From NCBI RefSeq assembly GCF_026151205.1, contig NC_087080.1, positions 753,812 to 817,811 of the forward strand: a DNA stretch of 64,000 nucleotides, in the 5' to 3' direction. Made by a program: the position numbers and the translations under genes. This document shows positions 10,440 through 23,724 of the stretch, piece after piece. Positions within the stretch are counted from its first letter, which is position 1; every line of letters starts with the position of its first letter. The notes under the pieces were generated by a model. The model had not been told where the DNA came from and did not search any database. It saw nothing but the letters and a program-made list of their open reading frames with translations. This stretch comes from Bolinopsis microptera. Taxonomy: Eukaryota > Ctenophora > Tentaculata > Lobata > Bolinopsidae.

Positions 10440-11215
10440 CAACAATTCTTGTTGAAGCTTAACTAAAGTATTTCAAAAGTGGTCAGATACAGGATCTTTA
10501 CTGCAGTGTGGAATCTGACATCTGTTGTAGCTTGTTTAAAAAGGGATATTAAATCGGACCCTTAAAACTTATAGACCAGTTTATTAACTGTATGTTGTGC
10601 AAAGTGTATGAAAGTTGGTGGTAGCATGTTATTAACATTTTCTAGAACACATCGAATTTCGAAGACCATCAGATGGATTTGTAGGGTAAATCGTTGATTA
10701 TCTTAATCTTTTAGAGAAATTTGATGACATTCATGACATTTTAGAGGAAGGTGCCCGGTTGATCTCTATACTTTGATTTTAGTAAGCATTACGGACACAG
10801 TCCCCACTTTAGACTTCTGTCCTAAATTGGGAAGGCTTTGGTATTTGTGTCAAAGGAAAGTCTTTTAGATGTTTATTTACAAAAAAAAAAAGATTTTATG
10901 ACAGACGGACTATGTGGGTTTCTGTAGAAGGACAATGCGTCCGAGGTTAAAAATGTTTTTATATGGTGTTCCTCAGGGGTCAGTCTCTAGCCCTCTCCTA
11001 ATCATTCTGACTATTAATGATTTGCCTGACCTTGTAAACAACATAAGATAAAGTTATTTGTGATGATCTTAATTAATTGGTAAAGGCAGCTAACCAACGG
11101 TTGTGTTGCTGAAGATATCGAAGAATTAGAAGTCTTGGGAAAGTATTTGGCTTTTACATTTTAATCCTGCCAAGTGCAAAGTAGTGCACATTAATTTTAA
11201 CAGTGAAATGTGAAA
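10440..11215 (+). pseudogene. Decayed LINE reverse transcriptase, middle part (plus)
   Basis: The clearest segment is at 10960-11050: Y-G-V-P-Q-G-S-V-S-S-P-L-L-I-I-L, then I-N-D-L-P-D-L-V. This is reverse-transcriptase motif B and the following helix. Upstream lie traces of the palm (I-S-I-L-*-F-*-*-A, S-P-H-F-R-L-L-S), and at 11165-11200 P-A-K-C-K-V-V-H-I-N-F, the piece after motif C. There are many stops and frameshifts. The F-A-D-D motif itself is not intact. It probably belonged to the same element as 12780-13240. Confidence 0.65.
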
Positions 11216-11219
11216 CAAA

Positions 11220-12770
11220 ATTTAGTGCATCAAATTTAAAATTTTATTCCTTTATTTTAAATCATTCAATATAATAACTATCTTATAAGCCCTCCGTTTT
11301 GAAGTTTTAAATTTTAAATATATTCGCACTTTTATTTAAAATTCAATTTATTGTATAAGTCAATAACGGGCCGCCAAAGCCGCGCATTCTTAAAACATGA
11401 TTAAATTGTTTTGATTATACGTCAAATAGAAATAATTTAAAATTATCCGTGGTTTCTTTTTTTTAAATTAAATTATAAAATCTTACCTAATCCAGCTTAT
11501 GTAAATATTTACTTTTAGATCAAATTATATCATCATTCTAAATATTTACAATGCAACATTTCATATTATTTACTTACCAGCGTACTCCAGCCCTGCACGC
11601 TCCCGTTTCTTATGCGGCACGGCTCTCAAGCCGCGCCCACGCACGTATTATTTCGATACTTTTTGTTTCTAATACAATATAGTGTCAATGTGTCGTCTAA
11701 ATGTTCATGCTTTTGTGTAAAACCGCGAACTCAATTGAGATTTAGTGACAAGGATAAGGACCCAAGTGCTGACGGCTTTTTCTGGGACCCATGTGGACCA
11801 ATACAATCCTAATCTTAAATTATAAGGTAAATGGTATAGAATTGAAGTATTGCACAGGAAAAAAGATTTGGGGGGTTATCCCATTGCTCCCTGCTTTGGA
11901 ACGAACAGAACAAATTATTATTATTATTATTAAATCTAAAATAGCTAATAATTTAATTAAATTATTAACAGGCCCTAAACGTGGGCAATAATATTACGCT
12001 TTCTAAATTACATAGACAAATTGCAGTCTCCATTTTTCCCAATGTTGTTAAGTGTTCTCGTTCTAGATCTGTTTTGGTGTTTTGTGGGAGTTCCCAATTT
12101 GTTGGTTGAGAATGCTCTCAACATAACATACATGATGCTTGACTGCTTTATTGCCCCGGACAGGCACGGGGGGCAGGGACATCCCCAACACCGGGCGTTG
12201 GGGACATTGTGTTGGTCTGCTTCAGGAGTGTTAGATCTAGAGAAGCCACGCCAATCTCCTCTATGCTTCTAGCTCACGCCCCGGCAGCATGAGCCCTGGT
12301 TTCCTGCCACATTCGGGTACTCTGAAAATACAGAAAGTGTGTCGGATTTCGCGCGTCCAGGATCCTCCTCTTTTAATCTTTACGGTGTGTTTATTTATCT
12401 GAAGATGTTTGCAGAGTCTTTATTTCCTGATACTTTCTAGTTCTAGTTGGTAAATCCTGGAGAGCATCGTCCATGTTTTGACCCAAAGAAATTCGACTCT
12501 TTCTAATGGAATGCTGTTCTGTTGTGCTGCTTTTTGTTAAACATTCATCTAGATAGGAATGTGGTCAGCCCCACCCCAGCTCTTATTTTAGCTGCAGGTG
12601 AACTGGGTCTTGCACATTTGACCTCCAGACACAATAGGAGCTGGTGTACAGCGAGAATCACTCGAAGCTGTTGCAGATCAACAAGCATGTATCGCTAGGC
12701 AAATCGTAGTGATTGGTGGATAGTAAGGAATCTAGTTATTGGGAGAAAGGTTGTTATGAATTGCTATTAT
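11220..12770. other. Unannotated stretch, likely insertion splitting an old LINE
   Basis: No coding signal was found. In intact LINEs the two flanking RT pieces lie about 250-300 bp apart, but here 1.5 kb separates them. The stretch is therefore probably later insertion(s). It includes an (ATT)n run near 11916 and several G-C hairpins around 12165-12215. Confidence 0.35.
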
Positions 12771-12779
12771 TAAATCTTT

Positions 12780-13240
12780 AATAAGGACCTCATCTGGAGT
12801 ATGTGTCCCATTGTTGGAATCCAACTGCGGTCATGGGAGTTGGAGGGGACTGTTTGGAGCTGGAGAGCGTCCAGCAGGCGGTTTACCCGTCTGATTGATG
12901 AGGTGGGTACTTTCCTTACAGCCGTAGACCTGCGAAATCTCACATTTGACAACGCTGGCAGAGCGGCGAATACGTGGGGAACTTATTGAAGCTTTTCAAG
13001 GCTTATTAATGGTCATGATGAATTATTATGGTTCAGACTTGTTCAGACCAAGCAGATCAGGTCATAATTCTGGTTTCATCCAAATAAATGTAAAAAAGTG
13101 TGACAAAGGTCAGGGAATATCAGACGTCTTTTCTCCCGGAGCGAGCTTATTCCATATTTGGATACAAACTCCATCCGGACGTCAGAACTCTGTGACAGTT
13201 TTTAGGTGTTAAAATAAAATTAGAAGGATATATGATAGTC
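12780..13240 (+). pseudogene. Decayed LINE reverse-transcriptase C-terminal region
   Basis: Across shifting frames one reads H-L-E-Y-V-S-H-C-W-N-P, then L-E-S-V-Q-Q, then L-A-E-R-R-I-R-G-E-L-I-E-A-F, and finally a degenerate F-S-x-G-A-S, W, L-P-S-x-x-R-N-S-V-T-V-F. These are in the canonical order of the region after the RT domain in CR1/Jockey-type elements ('PHLEYC.q.WNP', 'LE.VQRR', 'LeeRRlRGDLIE.fK', 'vvp.WN.Lp..vv.a'). The copy is non-functional. Confidence 0.7.
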
Positions 13241-13639
13241 GATAGATATGATTTCTAAACAGTCTTCACAACATGATTGTCTTTCTTTTGGAATGTTTCT
13301 AATGAAGTTTTAGTAAGAATTGAGGGAGCCACGTTATGTCAGTAATAAAGAGGAAACACTAACAATTATCTTTCGGATTCCACTCCTTATGTGGCAAAGA
13401 AGCGTATTTTTTTATAAATTTTTATTCCACTGGGAGTTTTTAACATAGGTATAATGTTTTGATACACCTGTACATCTCATGATGCTTGTTTTAATGACTG
13501 TGACATTTGATAATTAATCTAATGTGGTGGGGGCAATTATTTATTATATTTTTTCTTTAACACAGTGCGATGATAGTTTGTAGACATGTGTGATGACTGT
13601 GATGTCATAATATTCTTTAATTTTACTCCTACTTTACTT

Positions 13640-13936
13640 TACTGCGTGAACGACAGAAAATATCTTTAAATTATTCTTGCTTCTGAAATTTTGGCTCTAG
13701 TAATTAAAAAAATGCGGACATGTAATAGTAGATAACAATTAAATAGCGCCTGTGCGCGGCCGCCTACCAGCTGGTAACCTACGAATTTCTCGATCAATGA
13801 AAATTGTGCTGTGTGCGCGGCGTACCTGTTATGTGTTTGGAATTGAAATTGGAATTTATTTATGAATATCAACATTATGTATGATTGTTTCTGTGTGTAA
13901 ATAAAAAAATTCTTCTTTTTCCTAAATTTTTCTTTC
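13640..13936 (+). repeat. Repeat family R1, second plus-strand copy
   Basis: It aligns with 5175-5470 along its length ('aacgacagaaa', 'ttctgaaattttggctctagtaatta', 'gtgcgcgg', 'aatttatttatgaatat'). It ends in a diverged tail doublet at about 13908-13936. It is more decayed than the 5.2-kb copy. The preceding 13555-13640 segment resembles 7345-7420. Confidence 0.75.
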
Positions 13937-16900
13937 CTGTACGCAGGTTAAGGTAAGTATTATGTCAATTCGAAAATTGTAATGTAAAATTTAATTAACA
14001 ATTTTAACCTTTTCAGATACGTTGCTCTGCAAGTAAAAAATGCAAATGATAGTTTGCGCGGCGCGTCGACGCCTGCTTTGGTTATAGCAAGTCGGGAACG
14101 GGGATTGTTAGGTCCCATTTTCGCTGCCATCTAGACTATGACAATATAGGTTTTCACATGGCTACCCACCCATAAACAAATATATAAAAATGGATAAAAC
14201 CCTCCACCTTAGTGGGTCCTGTTATATGGCACGCAACTTTAATGCGCGGCGCTCATTTTGATTTTTAAAAAAAAATTTCTGCCATCATGGTACGGTGAGT
14301 TGTATCACGTAACGTGGTGACCCACACTGTCGCTTTCACTATTGTGGAGTTACGACGCGTACGATACAGGGGAGCGCGCACCCCGTGCGGCCGGGCGGTT
14401 CCTACAAACATTTGACAAATGGTGAGAGGACGCAAAGCAATATCTAACAAGCTTTTGAAGGTTTTTAGAGAGGACTGAGCTAAGAAGCTCCACAAAGAGG
14501 CCGATGCATTGAGATGCTTTGCCTACCCTTTGGCGTTGTGGCAACCCTGGGGACTTGTAGAGCAATGCCACTACTGGGCCGCGGCCGCGCATCTTCTCGC
14601 AACCACGCGTATGCAGTCGGCGAGATCCGAAGGATTGACCATATTGAATCCCACCCTGCGGAAAGATTGCCGGTGTGGTGAAATCGGAGTGACTGGTGAG
14701 TGGTGGAAGATGGTTGTAAGCAAGTGGACATGATCATGAGTCAAAATAAATGGTACGGCTTAATCATTGGTGGTAGGATATGCTGGTTCATTCAGTAGTG
14801 ATTATTTTTAAAAGAGCTGTCGGTCTATTACATAATTATGTATACTATTTTATTTTTCATTGATACAGGTTAATAACAAATCTGCTATGTTCGATTTGTA
14901 AACCTTGCGATTCGGGCAAGTCAGATCAAAAAGTTACTATACTCCCTTTTATTACTGACGTGGATCACAAGCCTGATTAAGAGACTTGGAGTACGCTAGA
15001 AAGTGGTTAGGACAGGATATACCAACGGCAAGAACTGTCTACTGAATGAACTTTTTATCTGTGTACCTGTTATCCCACATTTCAATACTTATATCTGAAC
15101 GTTCTAGTGTGTCATTTAAGGCTTAAGGTATGTTGAGATTCCAGAAGAATTAGGTTACATGAATATAGGCAAGAACAGAATAATAAGAATGATGCTGCAG
15201 TGTTCGTGGGGATTATGCTACTGATGGGTGCAGGTTTGGTACACTAATAGACATCATGACTATACCAGGTGGAGCCACTACGCCAGATGACTGGTATGAA
15301 AAAAACCTAAAAAAACCTTGTGTACCCCTCCCGACTGGGTATCTTGGTCCTGTTTGGGTATACTCTACTTCATGATGCTCTTTATGCCTTTTAAAGTCTC
15401 CGGAAAATTGGCTTTAGCCTGACTCTTACTCTCGGATGGTGTTCTTGGTTCAGATAACCTGAACTTTACATGGCCTTTAATTTCTTTATTGGACGTCAAG
15501 CTGGGCGGTTTTATTGATATACTTCTAATGCTTGTCTTCTCATCTGGTAAACAAATCAGTTTTTCCTAACAATAGATTACTCAGCATGGCTCCTTCTGCC
15601 TTAACCATACTTGGTGTGCGAAAACCTTCACCAGCTATCTCAAACTAGGCCCCTTTTGGACACTAAAACCCTGTAACATATTCATTGCCATTCAATAGAC
15701 GCTAAATGGAGTATTAGCGTGCCATTGCATTTTGTGTTTTACCTAGACACTCATTTGTTGAGTCTATTCTCTGAGATATATTAAATTTAGTGGCCACGGA
15801 CAATGATATCCTCCTCTCACAATATTTTAGTTATGAAGGCATTTCACGTTAATTCTAGCATTCTTGACAAAAACCTTAACCCTAATTTTGACATCCAATT
15901 CTGCAGTGAATGGTCGGGTTAATTTTCTTATGTTTGTACAAGATTTATCATGATGGTTACTATACTGTGTGCCAAAAGAAATTCTAAGTGACACTTCTTG
16001 TTTAAATCTACAATTCTTTACGACTATTATCTTGCAATGAAAATTACCTGTTGTATTTAAGATACCAATTTGGTTGAATATTACAGACGATTACCATTGA
16101 TTTTTAACAAATACTTTTGCAATTAATCAGTTTTCTTGTTTTCTACCTACAAATAATTTTTTATTAAAATATGCTATGTTCCGATTTTAATTAAATTTTT
16201 AAACCTTTTGAAAAAAATTCATATTCCTTAATTATTTATCAGTTCAATTGTTTTATTTGACTCCAAAACCCAAATTTTTTGAGTATAATGCCATGATTTT
16301 TGAAGATGTTTTGCGTTTTTTTAGTCTATTAAGCCTCAGAGCTTGCGAGAGGGTGAAGTAGATGGGGAGGTAAAATATGGAGGAAGGAGGGGGAAAACAG
16401 TTAAAATAGCTAAAGGGTAATTGTGAGATTGGAATGGAAGTGTTTCTTTCCCTGTTTTAGTTTGTGTTACAACCCTTTGGCCTTTTAAAACAACCTAACC
16501 TTCAGTCGACCATGACGTACATCTCATGAAATGTCAACACCTTAGCTGTCGGGTTATACTGTGGTATTGAGATATGGACCCCTTTACGGAGAGACCGGTT
16601 AAAAAGCCGGATTGAGCTGATTTGGACACAGTCTACAACAAGAACGGTGTTTTATTGTTCTTTTAGATAAGGACTTTCTGAGTTCATTTGGTAAGATTTT
16701 ATATCAACCCCCTTTTTAGTAAGTATATTGTATTATCAAGTATTTGATTTAAAGCTAATCTTGATTTGCTGCAGCTCATGCTTTCCCCAACCGTTGCAGT
16801 TAATTGGGGTTTTAGTAGATAGATATTAGTAAGTATCTTTGATTTCGATTTCCAGTACATAAACTACTAAGTAAAAGCATCAATAAATCAGAACGGATAC

Positions 16901-17790
16901 AACGAATAATTATATTATGTAAACTATCTATCTTACAGGACTACAGATTCCCGCAAGAAGTACAAAACCAGATTAGCTGCTCGTGCTTGGACACACTAGA
17001 CTACCCTTATTGGTATTAGCTGGAATATGCTTCAACCCTAAAGCAGTACGTAATCTAACTATCAACTTTTCAATCAAACCATGGGGGATTTTTCTAAGTA
17101 TCATAAAATGATGTGATTTTTACGACTTAAAATTAATCAAAACAAGTTATCTATACCATTTGGCACTCTATTTAATTATTAGAACATCATTACCTATTAT
17201 TATTTAAATATTATTTGATTTAATATTAATTTATTTAATACTTAACCCTGGTTCTCCCTAAGGTATCACAGGCAGTAGCTTCAGGGACACCCACACATTA
17301 GAGATATACCTTCCCCTGTATTAGTTATATCTACTTATGTCACCTACTACATTTGCCTCCTCCATGAACTCCGGGATATGTTCACCTATTCTGTTGTTAG
17401 AGGTTAGTTTGATGAGAGTTTAATCTGAGATTTGTTTAATGTTTATACATTTTTACTACTGAAACAGCGACAATTCAATCTATTTGGACATCATATTTTC
17501 ATTTTTTCATAACTAGAAGGTGCTTCATAAATTCATCATTATTGATCGTGATGGCAAGATTCCTCTCTCGGTGGTGATTTTGTAAGTAAGATTTGTTCGT
17601 TACTTTAAACAATTGATTTGCGGACTTATAACAATCGAATATTCTGGTGCATTTCGCTTCTCGTCTGTTTAGCAAATGCGCGGAAATCCATCATAGTTAG
17701 GCGGGAAATTTTCATTGTAAGGCGGGAAAATTTCATCACGTCGTGATAAATAAAATTCCTCGTTGAAATGTTTCGTACGCGTAGGGCGCG
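13937..17790. other. Unannotated; no supported gene
   Basis: Short open frames at 14265-14737 overlap on both strands, show no recognisable motifs and are probably chance. AT-rich decayed repeat sequence is likely. I see no promoter, RNA gene or clear element boundary. Confidence 0.3.
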
Positions 17791-17799
17791 AGGTATTTT

Positions 17800-19180
17800 T
17801 TAAGTATTTTTAACAAATCCACGGTGCGCGCGAAGGTAGGTATTTGGAGGTTGTGTGAGCTGGCAGCAAGATGTTAGACCTTGCTGCAGGCCCTGCAGCC
17901 AGATGATATGACCTTGCAGCGAGCTCATATTGAGCTCGCGACCAGATGATACGACCTTGCTGCGAGATGATATTTTTGACAGGGTATACAGAGCAGGGAC
18001 AATATGGAATACAGTACGACAAAATCTCATGCTAACTACATTCACCTGTTATAAGCCCAATCACCTCAAATCATCCATAAGAATCACCATCACTCACACT
18101 CAAAAGGAAGGAGAACCAAATGACTGGAATTTAGCCTTAAACAGCGTTCGACAAAATTCAAAAACTTTAAAATTGACCTTGCCTAGATTACTTAAGCTTG
18201 AAAAAGCGGTAATATCTTAGCAAAATATAACTTGCAGCAGCCCCATACGATACCTTGTCATGAACATAATATCGAAACTACCTCTGTGATCACATCTTTC
18301 TCTGGGTGCAAAATGAATATATATATAGGTTTATTAGTTTTATAGAAATTTAAAAGTTCTATAGAAATTTATTATATAAGGATTATAAACATTTTGTTTG
18401 TGTGTTTTGTGTTATGCATTTTTATACCTATTTTAGAAGAGATTTTTATAGAATGTTACAAGTGCAGTAGGGTCAGTTTCAGACGAATTAAGCATAAATG
18501 ACATCATTGCCATGTCTGAAGTGGTTTGTAAATGGGCCATTGTTAGCCCCAAGCGTTTTGGTCCCTCATTCCTGCCACTCAGCATTGCCTACTGTAAAGT
18601 AGAAATTTTTCTAAGATAATAGAGAAACTGACCTTGTCTCACTAAATTCAACCACTTACCATAATTAAAATACTAACAACCAAATAAAGTTTTTTAAATA
18701 ATTATATACAATCACCAAAAATATTTCCTCAAGTTTACTTCTAGCTAACTAATTCGTGGTTTAAGCTCTTATTTTATTTATGATTAAAGGAATGTAAAAT
18801 AAAACTTTTCGTTTCATTGAAAACTTTTCGTTTCATTGATTACCCAATTACGACACCGTAATCGGACTCTCTGCACGATTCCCATAATGCGGATCTAACC
18901 TCAACCCAATCACCTGATCACACGTAATGAACAAACTTGTTATGCTCCATATCTCGGTCATCTGAGAAGCTACAACTCTCATTTTTTCAGGACAAACGTA
19001 ATTTAAAATGCTTTGAAAGAGCTCTATCTTCTTAAACGTATAGATATTGTGTAATTTTGTCGTTGATTTAATTTTATTACTGATTTAATCTTATTACTGA
19101 TTTAATTTTATTACTATCTATTACATGTTCATGTTAAGCCATTTATTTATTAAAAGCTATCACAACGGATTAATGAATGA
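17800..19180. other. Unannotated; short direct repeats and a LINE-type tail doublet
   Basis: At 17870-17975 the phrase 'agatgatatgaccttgc' recurs with small changes ('agatgatacgaccttgc', 'agatgatatttttga'), with a GAGCTCATATTGAGCTC palindrome between. A plus-strand open frame of 96 codons (17930-18220) matches nothing I know. At 18801-18838 a tail doublet, AAAACTTTTCGTTTCATTG twice, marks the 3' end of some element. A triple 'ttattactgatttaat' lies at 19075-19115. Confidence 0.4.
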
Positions 19181-20381
19181 ATAATCGCAAATTTTGATTA
19201 CATAATCAACGAAAATTGTCCAATTGGTATTTCGAAAATCGGTAAAAAATTAAAATTTTGATTACGTAATCAACGACCAAAACCCCCTCATGTCATAATG
19301 TTTACTTTACTTTACTTTACTTTTACTCAGATTCTCTTCAATAGTCTCCTCGAAACACATTCTTAGTTCGATCCTCTTCTGATATAACATTCTGCACAAC
19401 CTTTTTCAACCTCTCTTTTGTAGGTTTATAACCTACCAGGACGCGCGCCGAGTTGGAACAGATATTTTAAGAGTATCACCCGTTAACCTCTCTTCAGTAA
19501 GTACAGGTGCGGCTTTTGAAACAGCTTGACTGTACAGTATGTGATTATCCCAGTATGTGATTATCCCAGTATGTGATTATCCCAGTATGTGATTATCGCA
19601 ACTTGAATAGTGTCCTAAACGGCGGTCTAGACGGTGAAGTGTACGGATTCCAACTGCTTCGATTTGATTTCAAGAAGTTCAGCCTACAGCTTGATAACAG
19701 TACTTTGCGACCGAATAAGATCGCTCTTCAACTCCTCCATATCTTTCTTGATGTCCAGAAACGTATTTACAAGATCACTGGTTGTCTGATACGCACAATA
19801 CAAATATTTTATTAAAATTGTCTTTTCTCAAAAAATTGTCTTTTCTTTTTACTAAAACTGACTTCACTGGCTTTTTGAACGTTTCAACTGAAAACTCTGA
19901 TTTATTGACACAGTTCATAGCTTCCGCGAGTTCAGTGGCCCAACCGTTATAGATCTCATGCTCTTCGGTAATATACGCAGAGTAACCTGAAAATCTTTGA
20001 AATGTATTCATTTCATCATCATCTATCGTTTGTAGGCTTATAACCTACCAAATATTTTACGAGTATCACCCGTTAATCCATCGTGTACTTGTACTTGTAT
20101 AAAGTAAAAATACAGTACCAGCACAATGCTGAATGCAATGGCAGTTATAATGTAGTGATAAATTAAAAATAAGAGAGCTATGTTATCAACACGTAACAAA
20201 ACTGCAATCACAAAAACTGCAAACAAAAAGAAAACAAAAAAAAATTGTATTTACCACAAAACAATTTAACTGGTGAAACTTGTAAAATATTTTTTTCAAA
20301 TATTAACCGTCGACGAGTCCAACTCGTAACCTGGTAGGTTATAAACTTACAAAAACAATCAATATATATTATGTAATATTC

Positions 20382-20415
20382 AGAATAAAACAAATATTCA
20401 GAATAAAACAAATAT
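20382..20415 (-). repeat. Tail doublet of a minus-strand element
   Basis: ATTCAGAATAAAACAAAT occurs twice in tandem. Its reverse complement (ATTTGTTTTATTCTGAAT) has the same make-up as the plus-strand LINE tails, and a reversed AATAAAGAG lies just inside. It marks the start of the inserted segment at the left breakpoint of SD copy 2. The following 20416-20798 shows nothing I can identify. Confidence 0.55.
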
Positions 20416-20798
20416 TATATTCAAATCTCTTTATTCAACAATATTAAATCATTATAGAACCTAATTTGTGGCTTGATCGTTATGTTAGGGCTATTCTGTT
20501 AGCTGATGCTGACAGGCACTGCATGGGGCAGAGACTTAGGACCATTACGCTGGAGGCTTACAATGACCCTTTTTGAACCCCATGGCAGTGCTAGTTTTAT
20601 TATGGTACAAATTGTAAATCGAAGTTATGAAAACGATCAAGTCACTCCTGTTTTACACTATCAACAGCTACTTAAAACAACCTAGATTGTACAACTCACT
20701 TTGAAGATTAAACTGTTAAGTGATGAGTGATTGGGCTCATTAAACATTTTAGTAGCGGAGACATGCGGATCAGCTTCTTGAGGTTCTAATAGTTCTTT

Positions 20799-21754
20799 TC
20801 TTATTATATATGAACGACATAATAAACTTATTCTTCTTATTATATATGAACGACATAATAAACTGTTACAAAGGCGATGAATGCAAATTTGTGCTCTATG
20901 CTGATGACACAAATATATTTATCACTGGACCGTCCAAAGAAGCAACATACTTGAAGGCCAATAAAGTTCTTGATTTCGTATGCAAATTCATGAGAAGTAA
21001 TCTCTTACATATAAATATGTCTAAATGCTGCTACATACATTTTCTACCTGCATACGAATCTGATGAAACCTGCGCCAGGGTTAGGCCGTATGCCAATGAA
21101 CATGACAAATCACAAGGAATATTTATAAATGGACACAAAATTGTCAAGGTTAGCAACACCAAATTTCTTGGTGTAGTAATTGATGAAAAACTTAGCTGGG
21201 GCCCACATATAGAATATCTAAGAAAAAAAATTAGATCCACTACAGGAGCACTTAACAGGATTAAACATTCAGTTCCAGGGGAACACTACCAAAAAATATA
21301 CTCTGCATTATTGGAATCACATCTTGCTTACGGAATAAGTGTTTGGGGCTCAGCTCTCAAAGACCAACCAAACGATAAGCTGTTCATAACTCAGAAACGT
21401 TGTATAAGAATCCTTTTTGGAGACCTAAATGCATACCTCGACAAACATGCCACTTGTGCACGAGCCAGACCTTATACAAAACAGAGGTTAGGAGCTGCTT
21501 TTTTCGAAAAAGAGCACACCAAGCCCATTTTTAATCGACTAAAATTGCTTACTGTTCAAAACTTGTACAAATACCACTGTATATCTGAGATATTTCGAAT
21601 TATGAAATTTCGCACTCCATACTCGTTGTATTGTACTATAGACTCATCAAAACGTGATACAAGCAATGTCATAATCCTCCCAAGAAAAACCAACACTTTT
21701 CTTTATATAGCCTCCAAATTGTGGAATAGCATACATAATTTTCTAGACAAATGA
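20799..21754 (+). pseudogene. 5'-truncated LINE ORF2 (RT motif C to C-terminus)
   Basis: The frame runs 314 residues to the stop at 21754. It opens with F-L-L-Y-M-N-D-I-I-N twice: a ~30-bp segment is duplicated at 20799-20861. It then continues with L-Y-A-D-D-T-N-I-F, F-L-G-V-V-I-D-E-K-L-S-W, the R-I-L-F-G-D-x-x-A-Y-x-D-K segment and T-C-A-R-A-R-P, all diagnostic for the same LINE group as 273-3617 and 27720-31115. PHD, endonuclease and the first half of RT are missing, so it cannot move itself. The rest of the frame is clean, suggesting a fairly recent insertion. Confidence 0.9.
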
Positions 21755-22284
21755 TATTTCGATATTATTGCTGCAGCAGATACAAATACCAACATTATTA
21801 TATTCCCAAACGTTTGAACCTTTAAATTAACTAGGAAAGTCAATCCTCAACTTGACTTTTACTGTTTTAAACAGATATGATGATATTAACTTAATTTATT
21901 ATTATTATTATTATTATTTTTTTAAACATACTCCTTCTTAGTGTGGTGACTTGGGGTCCATAAATATAACAATACAAGCTGATAAACCAAAAAGAACAAC
22001 TGGGGTAGGTAGGTAGCCCTGGTGGGTGCGTAAACTTTACGGTCTGCTCTCTCCAAGATCAGCCTGCTTCTCCATTTTACCGTGAAGCCTAATTTCTAGT
22101 TTTTATAAAATATACAATGCAAGTGCAGGTTTACTAATCTTAATCTACTTAACAACTCAATAGCCCAAGTCACCATACCCGTAGTATATTCCATGGTAAT
22201 AGAAGAGCTTTAAAGTTTTTCAAATTGTTGCTATAATTGATTTAAATAAAAATTTGTTGTTTTCTTGAAATTTGTTGTTTTCTT
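21755..22284 (+). mobile_element. 3' UTR and doublet tail of the truncated LINE
   Basis: This is about 530 bp from the ORF2 stop to AAATTTGTTGTTTTCTTG repeated in tandem at 22250-22284. An AATAAA lies just before the tail and an (ATT)n run at 21896-21916. The tail is the best exemplar of the family's 3' terminus. The next ~200 bp (22285-22483), before SD copy 2 resumes, are unassigned. Confidence 0.65.
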
Positions 22285-22483
22285 GAGTTCATTCAGACAA
22301 GAAGTTTTATTTTTTCAAATTTAGTCGTTCAAGCTGCCTGAGTTCAGAAAGTTTGCCAAAGGGGCCCAGGTATTCTTGTCACCTTTACCCTGAGACGAGA
22401 GAATGACTTTTTTTACCTTTGATTTGAATACACCATGAGTGATTTCAAGGTCGTTCAGTGCCAACATCTGACGGAATGAAGAT

Positions 22484-23510
22484 GTTGAATAAATTCAAAT
22501 TTCAAATCCAACAATGTATATACAGCCCGCCGCGCACACAGCCATACATTTTTGAGAAATCCTTAGGTGCGGCTGTGAGCGCCGCGCGCAGGATCTATTA
22601 ATTTTTTTCCATCGCCTAAAAAGGCAATAGATGGTTAGAAGTGGTAGGATTTGAGAATGGGTATAGTGGGTATAGGTTTTTCGTGGTGTCACAAAGCAAA
22701 ACATGCATTAACCTTCGCAAACACGTGCTCCTTTACAAATTATTACGTGATGTCGCGCGCACGCATTTCACAATGCTTTTATGTCAAGCATCAAGGTGTA
22801 CTCTATACCAAGAATCGAGCTAATAAATCGTGTACGTCGCGCATGTATATCTCTTTTCGCTATTATACATTTTGATTCGCATTGATATTTGTCGTTTAAG
22901 CTTTCGTTAACTTCATGCGATACAAACTTCTCATTTTGTTGTGGGTGCTTGGCTCCCGATATTAGTAATCCGTTATGTTGTTGTATAAATTATGATGTTA
23001 TGACTATCATGTTGAACATGATTGCGAATAGATTGATTAATTATATTTAGATGATTTGATCCATTGAGATCTGATCCATCGATACATGATTGACTATTTG
23101 AGGACAGGATCATGCTAGCCGTACACTAACAAGCTGTAACAAGCTGCCAATCACATCACAGCCTACATTACACACAGGAGAGCGGTATGAATTTCGGACA
23201 GATGTCTTTTTTTCTGGTAACATATTGAGTCGGACAAGAGTCGCTGTCGGACAGATGTCCTTTTAACTGCATCATGCATATCACCGCACAGGCTGCGCTA
23301 CGGTGTCCGGTCGTTTAACTTTCGATTCAAATAATTGACAACGGCATCGTTAATTGTAATTAATTACGGTCGATGGAAATCTAGCGTCCGCTAACCGGCG
23401 CAATTCTTGTTATTTTACAATTACAAATTACATGTAACATGTATTAATTACAACAGCCAAAATTTCAGGAGCAGAATAATTTAAATTTTTTTTCGTTTGC
23501 GCAGTATGAG
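22484..23510 (-). repeat. Repeat R1 (minus) split by a ~0.8-kb insertion
   Basis: R1 sequence at 22484-22604 stops at 'ggatctattaa' and resumes at ~23405 with 'attttacaattacaaattacatg'. In copy 1 the two parts are contiguous at 8690-8715. The intervening ~800 bp has no ORF I can assign. It contains 'gtcggacagatgtcctttt' and 'ggacagatgtctttttt' as an internal repeat at 23195-23270. Confidence 0.7.
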
Positions 23511-23724
23511 CCGTGAACACTGCGATGCCATACAACGTATGACAAATAATTACTACACTTCAAAATATTATATACAATATACTAAAATAAATGTTCGTAG
23601 AAGAAAGTATTTGACGTATTGACTTGACTGGCGTTTACTAAATACTAGTCACTTGATTTCAAAATGAAACTGAGGTTGACCATTGTTAATGGTCTGGCCC
23701 GGTGCGCGCTACTTCGTAGCACGT

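Noticed and set aside
14265-14737. Overlapping open frames on both strands at 14.3-14.7 kb
   Set aside because: Short, mutually overlapping, GC-biased and without any recognisable motif.
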